Below are positions 26,867 through 35,320 of a stretch of 64,000 bases of DNA, piece after piece. Every line of letters begins with the position of its first letter. Position 1 is the first letter of the stretch. A program made the translations under genes and the position numbers. Origin of the DNA: Fidelibacterota bacterium (GTDB lineage Bacteria; Fidelibacterota; UBA2242; JAFGTP01). The DNA is taken from contig JAFGTP010000054.1 of the NCBI GenBank assembly GCA_016934035.1, positions 278,948-342,947 of the forward strand, given 5' to 3'. Under the pieces are notes generated by a model, which worked only from the letters and a program-made list of their open reading frames with translations, was not told the DNA's origin and made no database searches.

Positions 26867-28927
26867 ATGAAGCGAAAAAAATATGTAAACCGTGACATCA
26901 GCTGGCTGTCTTTTAATGCCAGAGTGCTGCAGGAAGCCATGGACCCGTCAGTCCCAATGCTGGAGCGATTAAAGTTTTTAGGTATTTACAGTTCCAATCT
27001 CGATGAATTCTTCAGCGTCCGGTTCAGTACGCTTAAAAGAATGATTTCATCGAATATTGATTCTTCAGTGCTCTTTGGTGAAAAGCCGGAAAGGGTGTTG
27101 GCAGAAATACTGGATAAAGTCAAAGAATTGCGGGACCGATTTGATGAAACCTTCAGTGAGATAAAAGAATTGCTGAAAAAACGGGGTATTCATTTTATTG
27201 ATGAGACCCAACTCAGTGAAAAGCAACAGCAATTTGTCAAGGAATATTTTGATTCCCGGGTCAGGCCTCGTTTGATTCCGATGATGCTGGACAATATTAA
27301 AAATTTCCCTTATTTGAAGAATTGTGTGATTTACCTGTTTATTGTAATGTCCAGGGATAATGATGCAAAAAATTGCAAACATGCCCTGATTGAAGTGCCG
27401 GTGGATGTTTTGCCCCGGTTTATCAATCTGCCTTCCATAGACAAGCAACAGTATGTGATCATGCTGGATGATATTATTCGGTTTGGGCTCAGTGAAATTT
27501 TTAAGATATTTGACTACACGAAATTTGAAGCCTATACCATAAAAGTGACCCGGGATGCCGAAATTGATATTGATGATGATATACGGACCAGCATGTATGA
27601 AAAAATCGCAAAATCCATTAAAACCCGTAAAACCGGTGATATTGTACGCTTTATCTATGACCGGAAAATTCCTGAAAATTTCTTAAATTTCATTCTGCAG
27701 CAAAATAAACTGACTGAAATTCAAAGTATAATTCCCGGCCATCGCTATCACAATGCCCGTGATATGATATCTTTTGGAAAAAGTGGAGATTATGCCCGGG
27801 ATTTATTTTATGTAAATCCGGCCCCGATTTATCATCCGCTGTTCAAAAAATATAACAGTATTTTTCAATGTATTCGTGAAAATGATATATTGCTGCATTA
27901 CCCTTACCACAGTTTTCACAGTTTTATCGATCTGCTACGGGAAGCTGCTATTGACCCGAAAGTCAGGTCCATAAAAATGACCATTTACCGGCTGGCCAAT
28001 CAATCCAATGTCATTAATGCCCTGATGAATGCTGTTTCCAACGGCAAAAATGTGACGGTCGTTATGGAATTGCAGGCCCGGTTTGATGAAGAAAACAATA
28101 TCAAGTGGGCGCGCAAACTGGAAGAAAGCGGCGTTAACCTCATCAGCAGTATTCCGGGAATGAAAGTTCATTCCAAACTCTGTCTGATCACGCGGCGGGA
28201 AAAGGGGACCAAGGAAAACTATGTGGCCATTTCCACTGGAAATTTCAATGAAGCCACTGCCCGACTTTACACGGACCATGTCATTTTTACCTACAATCAG
28301 GAAATTGCCAAAGAAGCCAAACGTGTCTTTGACATGTTCACCTATAATTTCAGGAATTTTCGCTTTGTCCATCTTCTGATATCACCTTTCTATCTGCGCA
28401 AAAAAATCGGGGATATGATCAATCATGAAATTCGTCTGGCAAAGGCAGGGAAAAAAGCGGCCATTAACATCAAAGTCAATAATTTTATGGATAAGCCCAT
28501 GACAGATCGCATTTACCGGGCCAGTCAAGCTGGCGTCAAAATTCGATTGATTGTCCGCAGCAATTGCTCGGTCATTCCGGGAATCAAAAATCTCAGTGAA
28601 AATATTGAAATTCATGGAATTGTCGATAAATACCTGGAGCACAGCCGGATTTTTTGGTTTCATAACAGCGGCGAAGACAATGTGTATATATCCTCCGCCG
28701 ACATCATGGTCCGCAATCTTGATCGGCGGGTGGAAGTGGCGGTGCCGGTTTATGATCAAAAAATTAAACAGGAACTGATGGATTATTTTGAAATTCAATT
28801 TCAGGACAACACAAAATCAAGGTATATCAACCATGAAATTGAAAATACCTACATTGACAGTCCGGAAAGCCCAACAGCCCGAGCCCAGGTCGATATTTAC
28901 CGCTATCTGGAAAATAAAAAATACTGA
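26867..28927 (+). CDS. ppk1: Polyphosphate kinase 1
   Basis: PPK1 polymerises the gamma-phosphate of ATP into inorganic polyphosphate and can run in reverse. The 686-residue protein shows all four domains: the N-terminal helical domain opening with YVNRDISWLSFNARVLQEA, the head domain, and two C-terminal phospholipase-D-like catalytic domains. The autophosphorylated His falls at residue 435 in GMKVHSKLCLI, the same number as in E. coli. The second catalytic region includes YLEHSRIFWFH. Length is normal. It sits between the sixA-like phosphatase and the CHAD protein with no real gaps. Confidence 0.97.
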   Translation: MKRKKYVNRDISWLSFNARVLQEAMDPSVPMLERLKFLGIYSSNLDEFFSVRFSTLKRMISSNIDSSVLFGEKPERVLAEILDKVKELRDRFDETFSEIKELLKKRGIHFIDETQLSEKQQQFVKEYFDSRVRPRLIPMMLDNIKNFPYLKNCVIYLFIVMSRDNDAKNCKHALIEVPVDVLPRFINLPSIDKQQYVIMLDDIIRFGLSEIFKIFDYTKFEAYTIKVTRDAEIDIDDDIRTSMYEKIAKSIKTRKTGDIVRFIYDRKIPENFLNFILQQNKLTEIQSIIPGHRYHNARDMISFGKSGDYARDLFYVNPAPIYHPLFKKYNSIFQCIRENDILLHYPYHSFHSFIDLLREAAIDPKVRSIKMTIYRLANQSNVINALMNAVSNGKNVTVVMELQARFDEENNIKWARKLEESGVNLISSIPGMKVHSKLCLITRREKGTKENYVAISTGNFNEATARLYTDHVIFTYNQEIAKEAKRVFDMFTYNFRNFRFVHLLISPFYLRKKIGDMINHEIRLAKAGKKAAINIKVNNFMDKPMTDRIYRASQAGVKIRLIVRSNCSVIPGIKNLSENIEIHGIVDKYLEHSRIFWFHNSGEDNVYISSADIMVRNLDRRVEVAVPVYDQKIKQELMDYFEIQFQDNTKSRYINHEIENTYIDSPESPTARAQVDIYRYLENKKY

Positions 28928-28930
28928 GTG

Positions 28931-30406
28931 ATGAAGAACGGCCGGTTAATCAGAGAAAATTTTCAAATTGAAAGGCTGATGTTCAATGAAGGATTCCAAA
29001 TTGAACAAACCGGCACTCAGATCATGGTACATTCTTACTATGATACCTTTGATTTCTTACTCTACCAACAGAGCTATTATTTATATGAAGAAGATGAACG
29101 GTTTTATCTTTACAACGAGACCGAAGACACGGTTTATCCAATCCGGGAAACAAAAAAAATGCCCTTTTACAATTCCGGCCATTTTGAAAACCACCGGGAA
29201 CTATTAAAAAAAATTATCGGCAATCGGGCCCTTTTACCAGTGCTGTCCCTGGAAATTGAAATCTGTAATTTCATCATGACTAACAGCGATCAAAAAACTG
29301 TCGCCCGGATAAAACAGGTCAAATTTCAAAAACTAAATGAAGGAGAAACACTGATCTTTGTTGAGCAATTAAAAGGCTACAAAAAAGAAGTAAAAATGCT
29401 GGAAGAGGCGCTGCAGCCTTACCTGGGCGGTAAAATTTCTTCCCTGCAGCAACATTTTTTTACCACCAAGATTGCCCACTTTGATTATACCACCCGAATC
29501 AATATCAAAATCAAATCCCGGGACACTCTGGATACAGTCGTCTGTAAAATTTTAAAATTTTACCTGGATGTCATTCAGAAAAATATCCATGGAATTTTGG
29601 AGGATATTGATATTGAATTTCTGCATGATTTTCGAGTGGGTCTGCGAAAAACCAGGAGTCTTTTGGTGATGCTGAAAAAAGAGATTGACCCTTGGATCTA
29701 CCGGGATTTTAAACAACGCTTCAAAAAAATCATGCAAAAAACAAACAATCAGCGGGATATCGACGTCTACCTTGATGAAGAGGACTATTTTCGTTCCCTG
29801 GTACCACCCGAATACTTTGAGGATTTACATTCTTTTTTTCTCCATCTGAAGAAGGGACGGAAAAACGAATTGAGAAAAATCCGCCGGCATTTTAATACAA
29901 AATTTTTTCGTGAAACTTTCATGCAATGGAATGACCTGATTTCCAGTGAAAATGGGCCATTATTGATTTCGGAAAAGGCAAAAATGCCGGTGAAAGAGTA
30001 TGCCTCAGGGAAATTAAAAAAATTAATCAAACGGCTGGCAAACCAGGCCCAAAAAATTATGGATCATGAAATTCCTGAAACCGTCCATGATTGCCGGATT
30101 TTGTGCAAGCAAATCCGTTATATCAGTGAAATATTTGCGCCCCTGTTTTCTGAAGGAGAATTGAAATATTTTATAGCGGTCATCAAAAAATTTCAGGAAT
30201 TTTTAGGCGCCTATAATGATGCCCACATGCAAAAAGCCATGATCAGCCGTTATCAGGAAAATATCCGCAATGGTCGGGAAGGGGAGGCCCTGGAACAACT
30301 GGTTCCGGCCCTGGAAAAAAAACAAGAGGATAATTATTTAAAATTTATTCAAACCTTTGAACAGAACAAAGGCGTGATCCTGGAATTCCGCAGGTTGATC
30401 TCCTGA
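28931..30406 (+). CDS. CHAD domain protein with degenerate CYTH-like N-terminus
   Basis: The stop of ppk1 is followed directly by GTG-ATG; the ATG at 28931 gives 491 residues. The N-terminal third (about 1-180) resembles a CYTH tunnel domain (YYDTFDFLLYQQSYYLY) but lacks the catalytic ExExK motif. Residues about 190-490 form a CHAD domain, with both conserved halves HDFRVGLRKTRSLLVML and VHDCRILCKQIRYISEIF carrying the His, Arg and Lys residues that bind polyphosphate. CHAD domains are known to bind polyphosphate and to localise to its granules. Next to ppk1, it is likely a granule-associated binding protein. The CYTH part may bind rather than cleave triphosphates. Confidence 0.9.
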   Translation: MKNGRLIRENFQIERLMFNEGFQIEQTGTQIMVHSYYDTFDFLLYQQSYYLYEEDERFYLYNETEDTVYPIRETKKMPFYNSGHFENHRELLKKIIGNRALLPVLSLEIEICNFIMTNSDQKTVARIKQVKFQKLNEGETLIFVEQLKGYKKEVKMLEEALQPYLGGKISSLQQHFFTTKIAHFDYTTRINIKIKSRDTLDTVVCKILKFYLDVIQKNIHGILEDIDIEFLHDFRVGLRKTRSLLVMLKKEIDPWIYRDFKQRFKKIMQKTNNQRDIDVYLDEEDYFRSLVPPEYFEDLHSFFLHLKKGRKNELRKIRRHFNTKFFRETFMQWNDLISSENGPLLISEKAKMPVKEYASGKLKKLIKRLANQAQKIMDHEIPETVHDCRILCKQIRYISEIFAPLFSEGELKYFIAVIKKFQEFLGAYNDAHMQKAMISRYQENIRNGREGEALEQLVPALEKKQEDNYLKFIQTFEQNKGVILEFRRLIS

Positions 30407-30450
30407 GCAATTATCCCAGAAAATTTTGATTTAAAAAAAGTATTTTTATA

Positions 30451-30467
30451 TTGTACTTGATACAATA
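30451..30467. promoter_or_regulatory. Inverted repeat, candidate operator upstream of the ParA-type gene
   Basis: A perfect palindrome ATTGTA-CTTGA-TACAAT ends 21 bases before the ATG at 30489, in the only sizeable gap (82 bases) of the polyphosphate cluster. It has no T tract after it, so it is not terminator-like. An operator or a promoter element for an internal transcription start is plausible. Confidence 0.5.
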
Positions 30468-30488
30468 ATAAAAAGAAAACCTAAAAAA

Positions 30489-31232
30489 ATGAAAACAATT
30501 GCATTATACAGCATTAAAGGGGGCGTTGGAAAAACAGCCGCTGCAACCAATCTGGCCTATCTGGCCGCTAAAGACCGGTATTCAACCTTGCTTTGTGATC
30601 TGGACCCCCAGGGCTCTGCCAGTTATTATTTTAAAATTCGTCCCAATAAAAAATTGAATTCCAAAAAATTGATGAAAGGTGGCGATAAACTTCTCAACAT
30701 GATCAGGGCTACAGATTATGAAAACCTGGACCTGTTGCCGGCGGATATTTCCTACAGAAACCTGGACCTGAAACTGGATAAGGAGGACAAATCTTCTGGT
30801 TTTTTAAAAAGCGCCCTGAAAGGGGTGAAAAACCATTATGATTACATTTTGATTGATTCTCCTCCAAACATCACGCTGCTCTCTGAAAATATTTTCAATT
30901 CCGCCGATGTTGTGATCTATCCTTTTATTCCGACAACCCTGTCAAAAATCACCTTTGATAAACTGTTGGCCTTACTCAAAGAAAAATCCATGAAGACTGA
31001 AAAAATCCATTCCTTTTTCAGCATGGTGGACTCCAGAAAAAAACTGCATGGCCAAATCATTGCTGAAATGAATCAAAGTAATTTGAATTTTTTAAAAACA
31101 ATGATACCTTTTCGATCTGATATAGAAAAAATGGGAATTTACTGCGAACCGATTGTACACACCAAACCCAGATCAGACAGTGCAATCTCTTTTGAAAACC
31201 TTTGGATGGAGATAAAAACAATCCTACAATGA
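30489..31232 (+). CDS. Orphan ParA/MinD-type P-loop ATPase
   Basis: The 247-residue protein has the deviant Walker A motif KGGVGKT near residues 10-16, the switch I region CDLDPQGSASYYF and Walker B DYILIDSPP. ParA ATPases bind nucleoid DNA as ATP dimers and position cargo: plasmids, chromosomes, carboxysomes or chemoreceptor arrays. No ParB gene, parS-like repeat cluster or replication gene is nearby, so plasmid partition is unlikely. Its location between the CHAD protein and a CYTH-Nudix enzyme suggests polyphosphate granules as cargo, which is inference. Its stop overlaps the next ATG (ATGA). Confidence 0.9.
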   Translation: MKTIALYSIKGGVGKTAAATNLAYLAAKDRYSTLLCDLDPQGSASYYFKIRPNKKLNSKKLMKGGDKLLNMIRATDYENLDLLPADISYRNLDLKLDKEDKSSGFLKSALKGVKNHYDYILIDSPPNITLLSENIFNSADVVIYPFIPTTLSKITFDKLLALLKEKSMKTEKIHSFFSMVDSRKKLHGQIIAEMNQSNLNFLKTMIPFRSDIEKMGIYCEPIVHTKPRSDSAISFENLWMEIKTILQ

Positions 31233-32116
31233 GCCGAGAAATTGAAAGAAAATTCCTGATCAAAAAACTGCCGGAAAACCTGGAGAATTTTAAATTTGAA
31301 AAAATCCACCAGGGATATCTGAATATTGAAAACAGGGATTTTGAAGTTCGTTTCAGAAAAAAAGGGACTCAATATTTTCAGGCCATAAAAAAAGGTACCG
31401 GTCTGAATCGTGAAGAAGTGGAAATTTCCATATCCAAAGAACAGTTCGTCCACCTCTGGCCTTTGACGGAAAATTATCGGATTATCAAACGGCGTTACCA
31501 GATTCCTTATCGAAACTATACTATTGAATTGGATTTGTATGAAGACAGATTTAACGGATTGATAGCCTGTGAAGTAGAATTTTCAAGTGAAAAGGAGGCC
31601 CTCAATTTTGATAAACCCCAATGGTTCGGAGAGGAAATCACCGATGAAATATCGCTTCAGAATAATCATTTGGCTCTTCACGGTATTAATAAAATTATTT
31701 TAAAAAAATATGGAATAAAATTAAGCACCGAAGATGTTTATTATCAGTCCGGTGTCATACCGGTCCGGAACAATGAGGAAGTGCTCATTATTACCAATAC
31801 GAAAAAACAATGGATTTTTCCCAAAGGCATTATCGAATTCGGTCTGACTTCCGGGGAATCGGCCCTTAAAGAAGCCTATGAGGAAGCGGGAATATCAGGG
31901 AATATTGTTGACAGCTTTGACCATTACGAATATGAAAAGTGGAATGGCATCTGTCATGTTGAAATGTTTCTGATGGATAATATTAAACAACTGGAACAAT
32001 GGCCGGAAAATTTTCGCAAAAGAAAATGGGTAAAATTTAATAAATTACCTGAATATATTAAAAAGCCTGAATTACAGCCCATCATCAACAGGCTTTTGGA
32101 AAAATACGATAAATGA
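31229..32116 (+). CDS. CYTH-Nudix fusion hydrolase
   Basis: The true start is the ATG at 31229, which overlaps the ParA stop and begins with the CYTH signature ([14 protein letters not shown], the ExExK motif). A start at 31202 would read ParA sequence out of frame. Residues 1 to about 155 form a CYTH domain, a metal-dependent triphosphate or polyphosphate tunnel fold. Residues about 165-295 form a Nudix domain with the box starting GIIEFG and continuing [13 protein letters not shown] (about 199-221), close to the consensus GX5EX7REUXEEXGU but with KEAYEEAG at its core. DIPP-type Nudix enzymes cleave diphosphoinositol and nucleoside polyphosphates and polyphosphate. The fusion next to ppk1 suggests polyphosphate or (di)nucleoside polyphosphate breakdown. 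Confidence 0.9.
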   Translation: MSREIERKFLIKKLPENLENFKFEKIHQGYLNIENRDFEVRFRKKGTQYFQAIKKGTGLNREEVEISISKEQFVHLWPLTENYRIIKRRYQIPYRNYTIELDLYEDRFNGLIACEVEFSSEKEALNFDKPQWFGEEITDEISLQNNHLALHGINKIILKKYGIKLSTEDVYYQSGVIPVRNNEEVLIITNTKKQWIFPKGIIEFGLTSGESALKEAYEEAGISGNIVDSFDHYEYEKWNGICHVEMFLMDNIKQLEQWPENFRKRKWVKFNKLPEYIKKPELQPIINRLLEKYDK

Positions 32117-32123
32117 GGTTTTC

Positions 32124-33260
32124 ATGTCAAAATTGATTGGAATTTTAACTTCCGGAGGGGATACTCCGGGGCTGAACGCAGCTCTGAGGGCCATTGGAAA
32201 AACAGTCATGGGTGAAGCGAATTACCAGGTGATTGGTTTTATGGACGGATTCCGCGGACTGGCCCAAAACCGTAATATTCGCCTCAATCGGGAAGTGCTT
32301 TCCAATATTATTACCCTGGGCGGTACAATACTTGGAACGTCCCGGGACAAACCCCATAAAATGCTGGTCGGGGGTAAAAAGATGGACATGCGCGATGTGA
32401 TTGTGGAAAATTATGAAAAGCACCAGCTGGAAGCCTTGGTTTGTATCGGCGGTGGCGGTACACACAAAAATGCCCAGAAACTGGCGGAAAAAGGATTAAA
32501 CATCATCACCTTGCCCAAAACCATTGACAATGATATTGAGTTTACCGATACAACCATTGGCTATGACACTGCTTTGGGAATTGCTACTTCCGCAATCGAC
32601 CGGCTGCATACAACCGCCCATAGTCATCATAGAATCATTGTGGTTGAGACAATGGGCCATAATGTCGGCTGGTTGGCCCTGGGGGCCGGCATAGCCGGCG
32701 GTGCAGATGTCATCATCATACCGGAAATTGCCTATAATGTTGAAATTGTCGCTGAGTCTATCCTGGCGCGCTATCGTAATGGAAAACGATTTAGCATTGT
32801 TGTTGTTGCGGAGGGTGCTATGTCTGTGCAGGAAAGAAAGGTCTTGGAGGCTTTGATCCAAAAAAAAGAACAGGCTGTAGATGAAAAGGATGTTAAAACT
32901 GCCAAAAGTGATATCCAGGCCTTCTATGAATCCCGAAAAGATCATACCATCAACCTGGCCCATCAACTGGAAAGCCTCACCAACCTGGAAGCCCGTGTGA
33001 CTATTCTGGGACATTTACAGCGCGGGGGTATTCCTTCCGCAGCTGACCGTTTACTAGCCTCCCGGCTCGGTACTAGTGCTGCGCTGGAAATATTAAACAA
33101 AAACTACGGCAACATGATCGCCGCCAAATCCGATCAGACTGTCCCCATACCAATCAGCCAGGTAGCCGGCTTAAAAAAATATGTGCCGCTGGGCCATCAC
33201 TGGGTCGAAGCGGCCAGAAAACTGGGAACCTGTTTCGGAGATTTAAGTCTGACTTTTTAA
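32124..33260 (+). CDS. pfkA: 6-phosphofructokinase, non-canonical active-site type
   Basis: The 378-residue glycolytic enzyme phosphorylates fructose 6-phosphate. Family motifs are clear: GGDTPGLNA at 11-19, PKTIDND at 131-137 with the catalytic Asp135, and [19 protein letters not shown]. The phosphate-donor loop reads IGGGGT (108-113), so Gly111 replaces the Mg-linked Asp103 of E. coli PfkA. Gly112 matches the ATP-type Gly104. Lys132 replaces Gly124, as in pyrophosphate-using enzymes. Donor specificity (ATP, PPi or possibly polyphosphate) cannot be settled by reading. It lies 7 bases after the CYTH-Nudix gene, with GAGG before the ATG. Confidence 0.93.
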   Translation: MSKLIGILTSGGDTPGLNAALRAIGKTVMGEANYQVIGFMDGFRGLAQNRNIRLNREVLSNIITLGGTILGTSRDKPHKMLVGGKKMDMRDVIVENYEKHQLEALVCIGGGGTHKNAQKLAEKGLNIITLPKTIDNDIEFTDTTIGYDTALGIATSAIDRLHTTAHSHHRIIVVETMGHNVGWLALGAGIAGGADVIIIPEIAYNVEIVAESILARYRNGKRFSIVVVAEGAMSVQERKVLEALIQKKEQAVDEKDVKTAKSDIQAFYESRKDHTINLAHQLESLTNLEARVTILGHLQRGGIPSAADRLLASRLGTSAALEILNKNYGNMIAAKSDQTVPIPISQVAGLKKYVPLGHHWVEAARKLGTCFGDLSLTF

Positions 33261-33301
33261 AAATTCATCCTGAACCTTAATTCATATCGATTCAAATCAA
33301 A

Positions 33302-33340
33302 AGGGCTGAATGTTTCAGCCCTCATATTATTTTGTTTTAT
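33302..33340. terminator. Bidirectional terminator-like hairpin between convergent genes
   Basis: The stem AGGGCTGAA/TTCAGCCCT (33302-33322) with a tight TGT loop is followed by a T-rich tail on the plus strand (CATATTATTTTGTTTT). It stands between the convergent pfkA and FG-GAP genes. Confidence 0.65.
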
Positions 33341-33437
33341 GCCATAAATTCGAAAAACCGAATGAAATCGAACTTCCTGATTAACCCAATTTATTTTTTC
33401 GTCATTGACAGGATTTTTGTGAAGCAAAATCTGGTTC

Positions 33438-35213
33438 TTATTTAACCAGAATACACTTCTTGATGGATGAATAATGAGCTGCCTTCAAGTGATATAAATA
33501 GATACCAGAAGGATAATTTTCCGCATTCCAGTTGACTTTGTAATGACCCACAGTTTTGTTTTCATTTACCAGGGTTTCTAGGATGTTTCCCTGCAAATCA
33601 TAAATAGTCAATTCCACCAAACTTTCTTTTGGGATATCAAATTCAATGGTTGTGGCAGGATTGAAAGGATTAGGATATGCATTTGATAACTGGAATTCAC
33701 TGACTTTGTCCAGTTTTTCTTCTCCAACCATAATACTTATGATATCGTGCTTTTCTGTTTTACCATCCTGTGCGACATCTTCAATCTGGTAAAAATATTT
33801 CATTCCAGATATAACTTCTGCATCGATATAGGTGTATTTATTTTGAACTGTTGAATTGCCCGCACCTTGTATCAACGCCTCATTGATTTTTACGAAATCA
33901 CCAGTTTCTTTAGTTGATTTGTAAATATTGAATCCCAGGTTGTTTAATTCACTTTCAGTAGTCCAGGAGAGGACAACTGCAGATTGTTTTTGGATGGCTG
34001 TGAATCCAGATAGTTCGACGGGAAGACTATTATCCAGATTTGATGTAATATAAGCTGAGCCGACATTTGAATTTTTAAAGGGTGCTCCTATTACAGCTTT
34101 GCCGTCAGATATTGCGACAGACATTCCAAAATAATCACCTGCAGTTCCATTTGGTGCTAATAATTTATCTGAAAAAGTCCATGCACCATTTTTAAAAGTG
34201 TACAAATAAGCAGATCCTGAACCTGAGCCCTTATCATCATCACCATTTGATCCAATAAGTAAGGTGTTTTCAGATAACGCAACAGACCAACCAAACTGAT
34301 CATTGGTTTCATCATCATACGCTATTAATTTAGTCTGAAATATGTAAGATAATCCGGATGGAACAAACAAATAAACAGATCCAGAACTAGAACCACCATC
34401 ATCATCTTTAGGAGACCCAATAGCAATAAAATTATTGTCAATAGCAACAGAACGGCCAAAATAATCGCCTGAATATCTATCAGGAGCCAAAAGTTTTGCT
34501 TGCTGAGACCAGGTGTTGCCACTTCGTGAAAAAACATATGCAGCACCAGGAAGAAAATTTCCGATTTTTACATTCCATGCGCCAACGACCGCATTATCAC
34601 CTTTAATTGACACAGAACATCCAAATTCATCGTTGGTGGCACCGTCAGAAGCAACCAGTTTTGCTTGTTCCTGCCAAGTTGTTCCATTTTGGGTAAATAT
34701 ATATGCTGATCCTTTGTTACTATCATCTTGTTCGGCTCCAATTATAACAGTATTTCCATCGATTGATACTGAATGGCCAAAATAATCACCTGCAGCGCCA
34801 TCTGATGCGACCAATTTTTGTTGTTCTGTCCAATTCGTTCCATTTCTCACAAAAATGTATACAGAGCCTTTTGATCCATCATCTCCAAAGGCTCCAATAG
34901 CAACATAGTCACCGCTAATTGAAACAGAGTATCCAAAATGTTCCAGATATTCACCATCGCTGCTTATTAACCTCTGTTGCAAACTCCAGGATGATCCGTC
35001 AAAATAATAAATATATACAGATCCTCTTTGTATACTGGCAATCCGATCTCGCCATGAACTTACAACTGCATAATTACCTTCAATTGCAACAGACTGCCCA
35101 TAATTCATTGTTACTATACCGGACGGTTTGATTTCTGTTAAATCTGCGCCGGTCAGGCTTGTCCAAATCGCTAAAATACTGAGCCCATAAATTAAAAATA
35201 CTTTCTTTAACAT
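33438..35213 (-). CDS. Secreted FG-GAP repeat protein with T9SS type A sorting domain
   Basis: The ATG at 35213 is chosen because GAGGA lies 7 bases upstream and the signal peptide (MLKKVFLIYGLSILAIWTSL) begins there, giving 591 residues. About seven repeats of some 50 residues follow (DYFGxSVSIxGxxVIIGA...GSAYIF), the FG-GAP_2 type of integrin-like beta-propeller, spanning about 30-400. A fibronectin-III/Ig-like module occupies about 400-500. The last 80 residues are a T9SS sorting domain (SNAYPNPFNPATTIEFDIP, ending SIKKCILVK). It is probably exported across the outer membrane and attached to the surface. Its role is unknown; such repeats often mediate adhesion. Confidence 0.88.
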   Translation of the reverse strand: MLKKVFLIYGLSILAIWTSLTGADLTEIKPSGIVTMNYGQSVAIEGNYAVVSSWRDRIASIQRGSVYIYYFDGSSWSLQQRLISSDGEYLEHFGYSVSISGDYVAIGAFGDDGSKGSVYIFVRNGTNWTEQQKLVASDGAAGDYFGHSVSIDGNTVIIGAEQDDSNKGSAYIFTQNGTTWQEQAKLVASDGATNDEFGCSVSIKGDNAVVGAWNVKIGNFLPGAAYVFSRSGNTWSQQAKLLAPDRYSGDYFGRSVAIDNNFIAIGSPKDDDGGSSSGSVYLFVPSGLSYIFQTKLIAYDDETNDQFGWSVALSENTLLIGSNGDDDKGSGSGSAYLYTFKNGAWTFSDKLLAPNGTAGDYFGMSVAISDGKAVIGAPFKNSNVGSAYITSNLDNSLPVELSGFTAIQKQSAVVLSWTTESELNNLGFNIYKSTKETGDFVKINEALIQGAGNSTVQNKYTYIDAEVISGMKYFYQIEDVAQDGKTEKHDIISIMVGEEKLDKVSEFQLSNAYPNPFNPATTIEFDIPKESLVELTIYDLQGNILETLVNENKTVGHYKVNWNAENYPSGIYLYHLKAAHYSSIKKCILVK

Positions 35214-35320
35214 GAGTAATTCCTCTTTAAATAATATTTTCTTAAAATCACTACGTGCCATAACACATGACTAAACTAAAGAAAGATATAAAAAAATATT
35301 TATTATCCCAAAAAATTTAT

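Noticed and set aside
30489-31232. ParA gene as a sign of a plasmid or integrative element
   Set aside because: No parB, replication, integrase or conjugation gene is near, and the flanking genes are metabolic and tightly coupled with it.
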